Assembly (NCBI GenBank): GCA_921293015.1
Contig: OV121098.1
Location: 14,421,016 to 14,485,015 of the forward strand
Direction of reading: 5' to 3'
Origin: Phorcus lineatus
Lineage: Eukaryota; Mollusca; Gastropoda; Trochida; Trochidae
DNA: 64,000 bases
This document shows, piece by piece, positions 45,466-57,706 of the stretch. The first letter of the stretch is position 1. Every line of letters begins with the position of its first letter. The translations under genes and the position numbers were made by a program. Below the pieces are notes generated by a model. The model saw nothing but the letters and a program-made list of their open reading frames with translations. It had not been told where the DNA came from and did not search any database.

Positions 45466-46517
45466 TAGGGCAAACTGACCGAGGATCGGACACCACCCGA
45501 GGTCGCCTGAACTTCGGACACTTTTGACTAGGAGCTGACGCAAAAATAAAGGCATCGTCGGCAATATATTAAATTTACAATATTAATTTTCAGTATGTTA
45601 TTTTATTCATTTCATCAGATTTGACAGTAGGTAGTATATGTAATCGATGTTTTGCTATGATGTACAAATAATAGGTCCATGGAAGAAAATTGCCAATTAT
45701 TTGTTTCAACGTAAATGTTCACTCATTGGTAGGGAAGTATAGGAAGCGCCAAACTATCTTAAACTGTATTCATAAATAAAGAGAAGCAACCAAACAGTTA
45801 AATTGTTCTGAATATTGATAAATCTAAAGTGAATATCTTAGTAAATGTTGAGATGTTGATGAATATGTCAAAATGACCTTACTTCGGACAGTTTTGACCA
45901 TGGTTGGGACACTTTTTATATTTTCTTTATACGGACTTGTAATGCTTTAATTCAACCAACAAAAGTTCTGGACACATGCAATAACATACGACTAACACAT
46001 TTGACAAAGTAATTTATTTTCAACACATACGGTTTAGCGAGTACGGCGGGTTTTTTCATCGAATGCCTAGAAATGTGATTGTGACGACGTATGCGCAGTT
46101 TTGGGATAATTTAACATCGGAAAGCATGCTCCATAGAGATGACAAGTTAAAACATGTATCCGAACAACCTTGATATTATTGTACATGAACTACTCAATGC
46201 GTGTTTTGGAATGTCTCAGATCAATTTTATAAATATTTCAAGCTATGGATACATGCGAGAAGATTACCGGTATGTGCAGCTGTCCGAAGTTAGGTCAGAA
46301 CTGTCCGAACCTCAGGCGATTTTATATAGGCAATAAAAACCGTTATTTTCGGAAAATTTACAAACAGTTTTGCATTCTAAGATAGAAATAAAAAATAAAT
46401 ATTAATTTTAGCTAGTTTGGTTTGCTCATATTTACTTTATTCAAATTTAATTTTATAATGCAGAGTTTCAAAATACTTGAATCGATACACTGTCCGAACC
46501 TTGGTCAGTTTGCCCTA
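45466..46517. mobile_element. 1,052-bp non-autonomous element, TIR TAGGGCAAACTGACC, TA flanked
   Basis: The left end TAGGGCAAACTGACCGAGGA TCGGAC and the right end GTCCGAACCTTGGTCAGTTT GCCCTA are inverted repeats of about 26 bases, flush with TA. Subterminal phrases recur: ACTTCGGACACTTTTGAC (about 45513), ACTTCGGACAGTTTTGACCA (about 45883), CTGTCCGAAGTTAGGTCAGA and ACTGTCCGAACC (46279-46312). Such repeated motifs can be transposase binding sites. No transposase ORF. Confidence 0.82.
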
Positions 46518-46799
46518 TACATAATCATCTCCTCGGGTTTTAATTAATTGCTTTTAGGCATGCTGGTTATTATGAATTGACTGACATTAATTATCTATAA
46601 AAAGTTTTAAATTTTATATCAAAATTACTAGTCACGAAATATTATAAAGGACCTGAGGGAATTGAAAATTTCAAAACATGACTTTCTTTATCCTATGTTG
46701 AGCTTTCGATAAGTTCAGGCGAAATAATAATAATAATAATTAAATTCATTGTCAACACACTGTCACCATAATGCCGCATTTGGGTATATAGTTTTAATG

Positions 46800-46975
46800 T
46801 ATGCTTGCATGGTAGGTATTTCAGCTTAATCTCTTGTTTTGAGCTTTTAGAAGGCAATAAGAGGTAACTAGGCTTAATATCTTGTTTTAAGCTGTAAGGG
46901 GAGGCAACGAGGTTTAATCTCTTGTTTTAGTTGTAAAACAAGTAGTAAAGCTCATAATCTCCTGACTTTAGGATG
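46800..46975 (+). repeat. Degenerate tandem repeat, about 55-bp period
   Basis: TTAATCTCTTGTTTTGAGCT, TTAATATCTTGTTTTAAGCT and TTAATCTCTTGTTTTAGTTG recur with AGGCAA(T/C)(A/G)AGG between them. Confidence 0.6.
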
Positions 46976-47129
46976 CTTCAAGTCAAGCTATCTGAACAAG
47001 GGTATTTATAAGCTGTCATGGGATAACCGAGGGATAAGACAGAATTAAGAGTTGACATGCAAGAGGGTTTTGGGCGGGGTATTTAGGGATCTGGATCCTA
47101 AGAAAGAGTATGGGATAACTTGAGTTTTG

Positions 47130-47750
47130 GGTAATAATCATGGATTGTGACAGATTTTCCCCAATCTGTGCCTCTTTAGGGAAGTGTGGGTTGTATTGGT
47201 CGAGCTTGGTAAGGACTGATTGTATGCGTGACAGATTTTCTTTTATGAGCAAAAGATTTGGGTAGTGTTTTATTGGGATAAACATTCATTTATTATGACT
47301 TATTTTCTTTCTGTTAATGATTTAATTACAGGAAGGTAAGGCCTATTTCGTTGAGTTAGGTAGAGATTAGGATTGTAAAGAATTTTCTTCACTGTTCCTA
47401 ATTGAAAAAAAGGGAGTATCTGAGTTTGGGACTGATTTTCTTTATCTGTTCTTTTCTAAGGAAGAGTAAGATTTCTGACTTTTCAAAAGATTCATGCATT
47501 GTTACTTTCTACATCTTTTCTTTCATAAAGTAAAAACAGCATACTATTCGGGTATGGATTCAACAGTTGTGACTGGGCTTATGTGCTTTTCACACTCACG
47601 GAAGAGTGTATTGGTTGAGTTTGTAGAGATTCAACAACTGTGACAGATTTTCTTCATCTGTCCTTTTGTATGAAAAGAAAAGGGGAGAATTTAAGTTGAG
47701 AAATATTTCACAGATTGTGACAGATGGCAGGGTGGTAACTGTTGATGGAA
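47130..47750 (+). repeat. Degenerate long-period repeat around GTGACAGATTTTCTTCATCT
   Basis: Variants of TTGTGACAGATTTTC(T/C)... ATCTGT followed by A/G-rich text occur near 47150, 47230, 47430 and 47640. The period is irregular (about 80-210 bp). ORFs on the minus strand here are chance. Confidence 0.45.
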
Positions 47751-47899
47751 GTGGGTGATGGTCACTTCTGATTGTTTTTGACAGAAACATCAGTGGGATA
47801 ATTGGGCAGCAGAAGACCATCTCCTGTTGATGTCTCCCTTCAGATGGAGCTGTGAATACAGGGAGTCGTTCAACTCAGATTTCAGATTATGAAGATGTC

Positions 47900-48056
47900 C
47901 CCCATATTGATGTGCAGCTGATAATGGGGAAGGAAAGGTTGAACCTTTGTGAGAAAGACTCACATGTTAGATTTAATCAGTACACATCCAGACGACATAT
48001 TCAATATTGATGTGCAGCTATTTATTAGAGGAGAAGTGTTGAACCTTTGTGAAATA
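47900..48056 (+). repeat. Two diverged copies of a 60-bp segment
   Basis: ATATTGATGTGCAGCTGATA ATGGGGAAGGAAAGGTTGAA CCTTTGTGA (about 47903-47952) and ATATTGATGTGCAGCTATTT ATTAGAGGAGAAGTGTTGAA CCTTTGTGA (about 48004-48052). Confidence 0.65.
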
Positions 48057-48988
48057 TTGGAGCGCCGCCGGGAGAATACATTAAAGAGAGGTGAATTTCT
48101 ATCTGCTTAGGTTATCAGGCTACGGATTCATTATTCAAACCTTATCATATATTCTATCAAAAAGAATATTTTGTCAATAATAATTTGAAAAACTATCCTG
48201 CATTCCAACAGGACCCTCTCTTTAAGAGTTTAACCTTTGGCAGGTTGATTCAGAATGCAATGTGCCAGTGTGAGGAAACACATTAGGTGTTAAGTCTTCA
48301 TTGTGTCCAGGGAATTAGGACCTGGTGTCCAATGTCCACTTGGTCACACTTCACTGACCTCTGCCCTTTCAGTCATGCCTCAATGAGATTTGGTCACGCT
48401 CCACCAGGCCGTGGTCACACAATTGTGCCTGATTGTGTGTGGCTGTCAATGTGGAAGATTTATGGAGCGTGTTTGTTTGATTGTGATCATTCTAATGTGG
48501 TCCTCAGTGAGTGCAAGAGTTGGGCCAAGTGAAAACAGTGAGGCCCATGTCTAAACCTAGTATTATAGGGACACAGTTGCTCACTGTCGTTTCATACCCA
48601 GAGCTGAGTGTTATTCTAGGCAGTGGCTAGTGTTTGATACATAAGCTGAGAATACAGTATAAGCGGTTGTTTGTGTCTGTCGTAGAATGTGTACACATTC
48701 CTGAAAGGATAACAAACTGAGGTAAGTTTTCATTTTCAAGTTAAGTTATTTCCTGCTTGAAAGATCTGCTCATCTGAGGTATTAATTATATCTCTATTAA
48801 AATTCTGTCTGAATTTGTAGGTTTTGCAACTAAAGGGGAATCGTGTAATGGAATTGGGTTAATACTTTCATGTTTGTATCCTTTTCAAAAAAATTCTAAA
48901 GGTAATCAAATCGCTAGAACTCCCTTAGTAAGATTTAAATTACATAAGGTTGAGTTTTGAATCCTTGAAAAAGTATTGTGAGGATATA
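48057..48988. other. Non-coding, presumably intron
   Basis: No gene. The 81-codon ORF at 48287-48532 has no features. ACTGAG|GTAAGT at about 48722 is a good donor by sequence, but no exon could be defined for it. Confidence 0.4.
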
Positions 48989-49197
48989 GATATGAAGGAT
49001 AAAGACTATTTTTTATGGATAAACAACTTCTTTATTCTGTGGAAGCGACGTTTCGACATAGACTCTAATGTCGTTGTCAAGCAGATTTTGGAGCTTTGAC
49101 ACCTGCTTGACAACGACATTAGAATCTATGTCAAAACGTCGCTTCGACAGAGTAAAGAAGTTGTTTATCCATAAAAATTGTCTTTATCCTTCATATC
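48989..49197. repeat. Fold-back element D (209-bp hairpin)
   Basis: GATATGAAGGATAAAGAC...CGACGTTTCGACATAGACTC TAATGTCGTTGTCAAGCAG pairs with CTGCTTGACAACGACATTAG AATCTATGTC...GTCTTTATCCTTCATATC, leaving a loop of about 20 bases (near 49085-49108). There are a few mismatches and no ORF. A MITE-type palindrome of the kind dispersed in invertebrate genomes. Confidence 0.88.
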
Positions 49198-51045
49198 ATC
49201 AACTTCTAGAATTTCTATAAAAGAGGATATAGAAATAACTTTTCACTAGAAATATCATTCACTCAATTTGAAACATCTATGTAACGGTGATGACTGTTGA
49301 ATTATATATGAGAAACACAGCTGTTGCACTCCCACACACTCCCACACAGATAACGCACACAGGAAAACAGACAGACAGACTTATGTTTCACATCAAGACT
49401 CCATGCGAGTCGTATGATGTCAATGATAAAATGGGAGGAATTTTTACCTGTTGAAGCAACGAAGTATCATTTAATCCAAGTCAATCATTGCTGAGATATT
49501 GCTGAGGCAGCGATTTCACCAACTCACTGTCATTTTATCGCATCCGTTCGTTTATAAGAGCCAATCCGAGGAAAACATTTATGTACTTTGGATATTCGGG
49601 ACTCCTTCTTTTAAGCTATCACTGATCCAGACCCATGGCTCACTGTTTAAAATAATCGTAATAGGGGCATTTTTAATACAGTGAATTTACTTATTCAGCA
49701 AGTCTAGCTAAAAATGCAAAAAATTCACATAGATGAAGGGAAAGATTATTTTAGAAATTACATGGAATGATTTTAGCATAAGCAATCAATTTTGCAATTT
49801 AGCCTCAACATTTTCCTTATTTTTCATACTGAATATTATAAACTGTAGGTAATAGACCATAATTCATGAAGATCAAAATTGTGAATTATTCATCATGAAT
49901 TGAAATGCATTCACTTGTCGAAATGTTTTCAAATATTCCATACTACAAATAATAATAAAAAAATTTCATTGACATTATAAAATACAAATATACAAATAAC
50001 AAATATTATGTACTGATATTATATGAATATAAACAATTTATTAAACATAGCTTTTTTTGGCCAGTCTGTATAAAAATTCTGCTCAAGACCATAAACAACC
50101 AGTCTCATTTGTCCTGCTGTCACCTAGGGAGTTAGTGTCAGATATTATGCGTTCAGCTGTCAGTTAACTAGTATATTACGCTCTTATACAAACACACATA
50201 TATCACATGCTGGGAATCAACTACCACACTGCTGGAATGTTATCACTGTTATGTCCAGCCATTGAGATGTGATAATTACTCAGATGTTTTTGTGTGTACT
50301 TTCATATCCTCACAAACTCTGAACTGCTCCGTGATTAATTTCTATATCTAGATCTGTTAGACTTTTTCATATGGACTAAAGATGTATCCACTATTTATCT
50401 GTTTAACTCTTAACTCTGATTTTGCTGGAATGAATGGATTCTTGACACATGAAATCACATCGATGTGAAGATATACCATTTGTATGTTTTATGATTTGTA
50501 CAATTTATACAGATTTTCTTTTTTTTTCCTGTCATAATTTTGTTTTATACAATTCAAAAAAGCTTGATGATATATGTATTTGCATCTACATTGAAAAGTT
50601 AATCACACTTTTGTAATAAAGACGTTGAAAAGGAAAAAATCTCATTACTGGACGTCCATGTGTTTTAGCCAATCAGAGATGTACAGCGTTAGCATTCACC
50701 ATAGGGATGTCAATGTTTAAAACAGCTTACGCTTATCGTTTCATTTGATTGATTGATAGGTCTTGTGTCACATGTCATCAGTGACATTCCAATCTTCTGA
50801 TGACATCATGTCATCTCTGAGTGGAGATCTTGGCTTGTGGCAGTTTGTAAACTCTTTATGTAAAGGTGTGTTATGTTGTCATCATGTGTTTGCGGTGACA
50901 GGTCTAGAATGAGCGTTTTGCTCTTTATGGAGTGATGTTACCTAGATTGACAACCCTCTAGTTCATGTCAAGTTTACGAGAGGTGATGCATCACTTGAGA
51001 TTGACAACCTTCATCAGTATAGACGTTTTCATGTGATTGTGTGTC
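49198..51045. other. Non-coding, presumably intron
   Basis: AT-rich with short homopolymers. Nothing supported. Confidence 0.4.
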
Positions 51046-51256
51046 AATGCAAAGCAATATGACCCCAGGGGGATGACTACAAGGCAATATTACCACAGAG
51101 AAGTAACTGCGTCAAGGCAGTATTACCACAGAGAAGTAACTGCATCAAGGCAATATTACCACAGAGAAGTAACTGCATCAAGGAAATATTACCACAGAGA
51201 AGTAACTGCATCAAGGCATTATTACCACAGAGTAGTCACTGCATCAACAGGCATAC
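51046..51256 (+). repeat. 33-bp minisatellite, left array (about 6 units)
   Basis: Units CAAGGCAATATTACCACAGA GAAGTAACTGCAT. Interrupted at the right by the insert at 51285-51776, after which the same array resumes. The in-frame 33-bp period gives a false 81-codon ORF. Confidence 0.93.
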
Positions 51257-51284
51257 CACAAAAAAATCGAGTCCCAAAATGACC

Positions 51285-51776
51285 ACATTTCGTATCACAA
51301 TAGAGGGATGCATATTGAAAACTTACTTACGAAATAGCATCATTCAAGCGACGACCAGCACTTTAAAGATGCGATAGCACTTGAAGCGCCAGATACAGAA
51401 CACTGTCACTGTGCAGTCACAGTACTCAGAAATGGAAGCTCGAAGCGATATTTTGCTTGTGTGATCACGAAATGCGATTTCTTATAAAACTCATAATCAT
51501 ATTATCTTTATAGCCTTTAGTTATTGATTATCAATTATAATTGTCACTATTATTCTTTTTCTCACGACTGAGTGTCATCTTAAACAATAGAGTGACAGAA
51601 ACTGTGCAGACAGTGGTATGGTTTGAACTACTAAGGTAACTGCACTAGCGTAACAGTGTTGCGTATCGAGTGGGTTGTTTTTTTTCTATCACATGTTTAA
51701 AGTGTTCTACGTAGCTTGAATGATGCTATTTTGTAACTTTTCGATGTGAGATAGCTTTATTGTGATACTATTTTGT
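51285..51776. mobile_element. 492-bp TIR element lying between two halves of a minisatellite
   Basis: The left arm CATTTCGTATCACAATAGAG...CGAAATAGCATCATTCAAGC and the right arm GCTTGAATGATGCTATTTTG...TTATTGTGATACTATTTTG are inverse over about 65 bases with mismatches. No transposase. The flanks on both sides are the same 33-bp repeat. Confidence 0.72.
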
Positions 51777-51837
51777 CTTAATGTAGTCGTTTCGCTGCTT
51801 TCCCTTGCGATTTGATTTTTTCTATGGTAGTTCTGAT

Positions 51838-52175
51838 CAAGACAATATTACCACAGAGAAGTAACTGCATAAAGGCAATATTACCACAGAGAGGTAACTG
51901 CATCGAGGCAATATTACCACAGAGAAGTAACTGCATCAAGGCAATATTACCACAGAGAAATAACTGCATCAAGACAATATTACCACAGAAGTAACTGCAT
52001 CAAGGCAATATTACCACAGAGAAATAACTGCCTCAAGGCAATATTACCACAGAGAAGTAACTGCATCAAGGCAATATTACCACAGAAGTAACTGCATCAA
52101 GGCAATATTACCACAGAGAAGTAACTGCATCAAGGCAATATTACCACAGAAGTAACTGCATCAAGGCAATATTAC
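51838..52175 (+). repeat. 33-bp minisatellite, right array (about 10 units)
   Basis: Same unit as 51046-51256. Several units are 30 bp (CACAGAAGTAACT lacking GAG). The orientation is the same as in the left array. Confidence 0.93.
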
Positions 52176-53239
52176 CCCTTAGTTGCGGCTACCTCTAATG
52201 TTGGCTACTCTAAGACTGTATAAGATAGGAGCCTATTACATTATTGACTCAAAAGCACTGGACATACTCAATAAGATTGTAAATAAATTTTCACACCAAA
52301 TATCAGAGAGTAAGCCATGAAGATCAGATTTAAAGAAACAATTTTTTTTAAATGCTCTTGAGTGAGAATTAAGCAAGATGTCAGTTTGGCGGTGTAAGTT
52401 TCCAGCTTATCTAGATAAGTAAACGTTTGACACAATAAGTGCCCAGAACTATTGTGAAGTTGTGTCACGCATGCTTGGCTGTATATCTGTCAGAACAAAG
52501 ATCTGGAGATAGTTACAAATATTATTGCCCAAGTCACGCAACATTCTCTCTTGGTGTGTTACTATGTGCAACCTTTGTCACAGTCGGGTGAAGATGTATA
52601 CAGAAATGGTTCAAATGTCACTGTTAGGTTAGACATTCGTTTGTATGTAGTTTCATATGATGATTGGACATCTCTGACATAAATCATTAGTAAGTAATTG
52701 ATTGAAAATAATACTTTTCTTTGCTATTCATGACGACTGAGAAATGTTGTTTACTAAAAGAATTTCCAATTCTTAGGCTTAAAGATCCATTAAGTGCAAC
52801 ATTGACTAATGCTATAAGATATATTTGTAGTCAAGCCTTTTATTTGTATAAAGGCTATTGGTCATAATCAAGGATAAATATACAGGTAAAAAGTATACAT
52901 AATAAGCGTCTGATATGATAACAAAACATGGGGCATGAGAATTTTAAGATTACCGGTAGTTGATACTGTGTTAAATCCAAAGTCAGACACAAATATTGAC
53001 ATAGATTGTTTAGTAGTTATGCAGAAGTAGAAGATTGATATAGAATGATGGATTTAAATAATACAATTAAATTCTGAATTTAAATAATACTCATTCTGAG
53101 GTCAGACATTTTAAAATAAAGAAAAATAGGTAACAGATAAACACATCCAAATAAAACATCAAAATTGTCAAGAAAGGGGAACTCTTAAGGAAAATTTATA
53201 AACTGGCAGAAAGCGCAAAACATGTTTAAGCTTAGATTT
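52176..53239. other. Non-coding, presumably intron
   Basis: Nothing recognised. Confidence 0.4.
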
Positions 53240-53460
53240 CTAACCATATAGTTATCTCCCTTTACAAAATGCCCGACAGCCTAGGGTCAATCACTGTTCG
53301 TATCACTGTTCGTATCACTGTCACATTGTCAAGAAAATATGGAAAATCAAAAATTTTTCTAAGAATACCATTATATTGCGATACGTATCACAATTAACTT
53401 GTATGTATCACGATCTTATCGAAATATGGAAATGAGAAGTGATAGGTATCCTTACTTTGT
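53240..53460. repeat. Second copy of the 25256-25648 repeat family
   Basis: TTATCTCCCTTTACAAAATG CCCGACAGCC...ATATGGAAATGAGAAGTGAT AGGTATCCTTACTTT parallels 25457-25640. A short CACTGTTCGTAT duplication lies inside. Confidence 0.5.
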
Positions 53461-55504
53461 AGCGTCATCCCACCTGCAGGAAATGCGAGATTGAAATGAA
53501 GTAAAGATATTGTGATAAATGGGGGTTAAAGATAGACAAGATATGGCATGAAAGTTGGTGTGTGAGTAAGGTGTCACATTAAGATCAGAGATTGTCTCTC
53601 AAGCTTCATTTCTTCAGTTGCTCTCCATTTACTCTTGAAACAGGGAAATGGATTTAACCCATTAGGTAGTGACGGGAGTGGTAAACTGCATCAATCACCA
53701 AATTTATCTTTATTTAATTGGAAAATGTGTTTTAGTTAAGAGGAAGAACTTTTATTTGCTATTTTACTTACCTTTGATGGTTTGAAAATAAATGTCAGAT
53801 CAATATTTGTTAACATTGTTGATGCTCATAAATCTTTTTTATCATAGATGATCAACAGGGAGGGAAAAGGTTTATTATTCTCATTTTATCAGAGAGCATA
53901 AATATTCACTGTTAACATTTTAAAAGTAGATTTTTTGGATAAGTTCATTATTTTGAGATAAGAAAAACTGTTCCAGACTATATGCTTACTCCATCATCAA
54001 GTTGAATGTGTGAACAACCTAGTATTTTGTTTAGTCATAAAAAGAACCTTTTATGCTCAAGAGGCAAACATAAGCCTCGTCATATTTTCATATGTGTACA
54101 TGTGCAAATATTGTTCAATTTCTAACAATCATTGTTTCATTGCGAGTTCAGATTAATCTAGTAGAGAATCCTCAAACTGCGACACAAAAGTTTGGTATCA
54201 GTGTGACCCCTTTCCTCAATTCTTCAAATCTGTGAAAACCCTATATCAGGTCAAGAAGTCCAACTTAGACCCTTGTATAGCATCCTTGACGCAACGGGAT
54301 TAAATGCTTGTGGATTGTTACCTTGCTTTCACACTTTAACACTTCAAGGTCCACACCTATAACCAAAAATTGGCATTAGGCCTGGCAGTATACATAGATT
54401 AGTGAGTGGTTATTGTATGAATCTATCCAAAAGAATATGAATTTTTCTTGAAAAAGGCAACTTCAAATCCATATGGGAACATACTGTAGATATTCATCTC
54501 GATCCATCAAAGAAATAGCAAGCAGAGGCTGATCAAAGACACGGGTGATTGCCATCTGTTTACAGAGTGTAAATGAAATCGGACTACAAATTGGTATATC
54601 CTTCCTCAATGAGGAAAGCAATTTCCTCGACTTTCCAGCTTTTTGTTTGTCCTTTGTCTGGAGTCGGCAGTATATGTCTTGTGTCTGGGAGGCATGAGGT
54701 CTTGTTTGATCTCAGACGCTATGAAATCTTGACCTCAAATTTGACCTGGACATCTTGTACAAATTATAGGCCACAGGGTACTTTGGACAGGTAACCAACT
54801 GCATTAAGACACAGGTGTGGATAGCTTTATCTTCTTCTTGCTGCTTTGCTTAAGCTTCTGCAACAACCACGGGACGATTGTAAATGGTTCATGTTTCTTC
54901 TGTCATGTTCACAGTTAATAACTTGCATCATGATATGGTTGCCGATTGTCCAAGGAGAGGTCAAGTGTCATATCATAACCATATCTTATTAAAACAGTGA
55001 CAGTCAACACTGTCGGTATTTTTCAAGCCTCAAATTCTCTCAGTCATTTATAATTAGCATATCATTTACATTAAGTCTCTGCTTGATTCAAGTGTGTGTG
55101 ACAGAAATTTCAAATAAGTCCAGAAACATTAGAGATACCTGCTGATTGTAACCTCATGTCTTTATTGCTTCTAGTAATTGTTCAATATTACAATCCAACC
55201 ACACAAGAAGCCTAGTACAAGTGAGATTCGCGGAGCCAGAGATCGTTTCTGTGTAGACGAAAAATAAGTTGCTGGAAATACAAAACAGGTGGACTCATGT
55301 TGATGTTAATTGTTGTCAGAAAAATATTGCTTTATGAAACATCTGGCGCGCCCTTTGATCTTCCATCAGAAAACTTTAAGCTGTTTTTTTATTAGAGTGG
55401 CATGGTCTTGCTAAGAGTTAGATTCATGTAGGCACGAAAGTCCTGAGCTGTAAACTAGTAGTTATGGAGAAGGGGGTGGTGGTGGAGTTTGGGAAGAACT
55501 TTAG
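53461..55504. other. Non-coding, presumably intron
   Basis: No exon or named repeat found. Short ORFs (for example 54573-54794) lack any domain. Confidence 0.4.
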
Positions 55505-55590
55505 AAGGTGTTGTAGTGGGTAAGACCTTTCCTGTCTTTGAAGGTGTGGGTTTGAATCCTGCTTGGGACTTGACCTGGAAAAGTGCAAGA
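55505..55590 (+). mobile_element. tRNA-like SINE relic (second family)
   Basis: A-box-like TAGTGGGTAAGACC and B-box-like GGTTTGAATCC, sharing GAAGGTGTGGGTTTGAATCC and ACTTGACCTG with 45265-45316. Confidence 0.5.
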
Positions 55591-55944
55591 ATTTGTACTG
55601 TGGTTAATGAAAGTTAAATCATTGGCGCCAGACCCTGATATAGGTATGAACAAAATTATCTATCTAATGTTCAACATGGTGTGATAAGTTTTTTGATGAG
55701 CCAGATTACATGTGTCTTTCATTTCTGACCATAGAGAAGACCCTGTCCTATAGTCTTTGGAAAACTTTTTTAAAGGTTTCATAACATTGTTTTGTCACAA
55801 TAGCTCTTCTGATGTTTGCCAGCAGCTTAATTCTACATCGTGAAGTAAGGGAAGAATATGATATATCATCCCAGATAAGCTATAACTAATTATGAATTTT
55901 GTAGGAACACCTCATTACCATTGTAATACTTGATTGACTGTGTC

Positions 55945-56436
55945 AGATTTTGATTGGCTCTCTCAGGGTTTGATTCGCTGTGTCAGAGTATGATTGGCTC
56001 TATCAGGGTATCATTGGCTCTCTCAGGGTATGACTGGCTCTCTCAGGGTATCATTGGCTCTCTCAGGGTATGACTGGCTCTCTCAGGGTATCATTGGCTC
56101 TCTCAGGGTATGAATGACTCATTCAGGGTATCATTGGCTCTCTCAGGGTATGAATGACTCATTCAGGGTATCATTGGCTCTCTCAGTGTATCATTGGCTC
56201 TCTCAGGGTATCATTGGCTCTCTCAGGGTATCATCGGCTCTCTCAGGGTATGACTGGCTCTCTCAGGGTATCATTGTCTCTCTCAGGGTATCATTGGCTC
56301 TCTCAGGGTATCATTGTCTCTCAGGATATCATTGGCTCTCTCAGGGTATCATTCTCTCTCAGGATATCATTGGCTCTCTCAGGGTATCATTGGCTCTCTC
56401 ATGGTATCATTGGCTCTCTCAGGGTATGAATGACTT
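55945..56436 (+). repeat. 20-bp minisatellite (about 24 units)
   Basis: Consensus TATCATTGGCTCTCTCAGGG, with variants TATGACTGGC, TATGAATGACTCATTC and shortened 17-bp units near 56310-56370. Two overlapping frames read through it without stops (56114-56443, 56154-56429), which is why ORFs of about 100 codons appear. Confidence 0.95.
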
Positions 56437-57706
56437 TGTATAACAATGCTATCACAGTAGCCGTAATCTAAACATTAGTGTATTGGTTACATTGCCCTAA
56501 CTGTTGTACCCTCCAACTCCTTCTCTGCAACCCTCCTCAGATTTGTCCTTTATTGCTGTGACCCCACTGAACCCATGTGCTGTAAAGCCAGGTTTCACTG
56601 CTGATATTATTTGCTGCTGTTGTGCAGGCTACACCTCACTGACTGCCAGAAATGTATAAAACATTGATATCGTCTCTCGTCTGTGTTGTTAGGCTTCAGT
56701 GAAGCGACAGCTTTAATGAGCTGTACTCATAAACTCCCTCTCGAAAACCTGTCTCACTCCCACGCACGGTGGTGTAAGCTTTCAAATTAATTTTGGGCGG
56801 ACTTACAAGACTGTAGCAAATTTTTATGTTTCAATTGTTTAAAGTTGCCCTGTTAAAATTCTCATAACATGTTTTCTTTAGATTCTTCGTCCTGATTAAC
56901 TGTAGTAGAAAAAATAATCGCATGGGGAATATTTCATGTGGCTATTTAAACACCTTAAAATAATTCCAGTAAGGTTAATTTGAAACCGGTCAGAACTAGA
57001 TACATTGTTTGTTGACTCCTCTGATTTATATGAAGATTGATTTTCAGATGGTTATATTTATTTTCATTTTCATCAATTGCCTTTGTTACTATAAGAAGGA
57101 AACTTCAATTTATGTATTGAGCTCCTTGAGTTGCTATTTCTTGCAAACAGGTCTGTAATGAGGTAGTTGATCTCTATTCGGCAGAGCGGAATGGCTGAAG
57201 TTACCCATGAGCAAGTAATCACTAACCAAGTCTTAATTAAGCTGTTAATGTGTCTCGCCTCATTAAACATCGATGTCCAGATCAGAGGATAGAAGAAAAG
57301 TTGTCAGGACATTTACTGGGGAGCTTGTTGGGTTGACTTAATTACAGGGAAGGTCGCTACAATATTGATCTTTTGTGGATGGATGGAGAGATGCAGTCAA
57401 GCAGTTTGTGTCCTCTGTCTATAGGTTCTGAGGTGGAACTTTGAATTGAAGGCGGTTTGAATGGGGTCTTGATTGCCAGTTTGTGATATGTTTAATCCTT
57501 TGTTTTTATGCTGTCATGAAGAAATACACCATTTATAGATGAATGTCAATTTGAATTTGAGTTCAACTTGACATTGGATTTGCGACAGGTATAATATCAA
57601 TATTTTTGCACTTGCAACACGGCTAATAGCATGAGCTGTCTTCAGTCATGGGATCTGTAGACCATTGTCAGTATTAGCTTTTAAAATTATAGTGCAGAAT
57701 CAAAAC
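56437..57706. other. Non-coding, presumably intron
   Basis: Nothing I can name. Composition is less AT-rich at 57150-57300. Confidence 0.4.

Noticed and set aside
48660-48725. Good splice donor ACTGAG|GTAAGT as end of another 5' exon
   Set aside because: No matching acceptor, promoter character or frame could be defined upstream.
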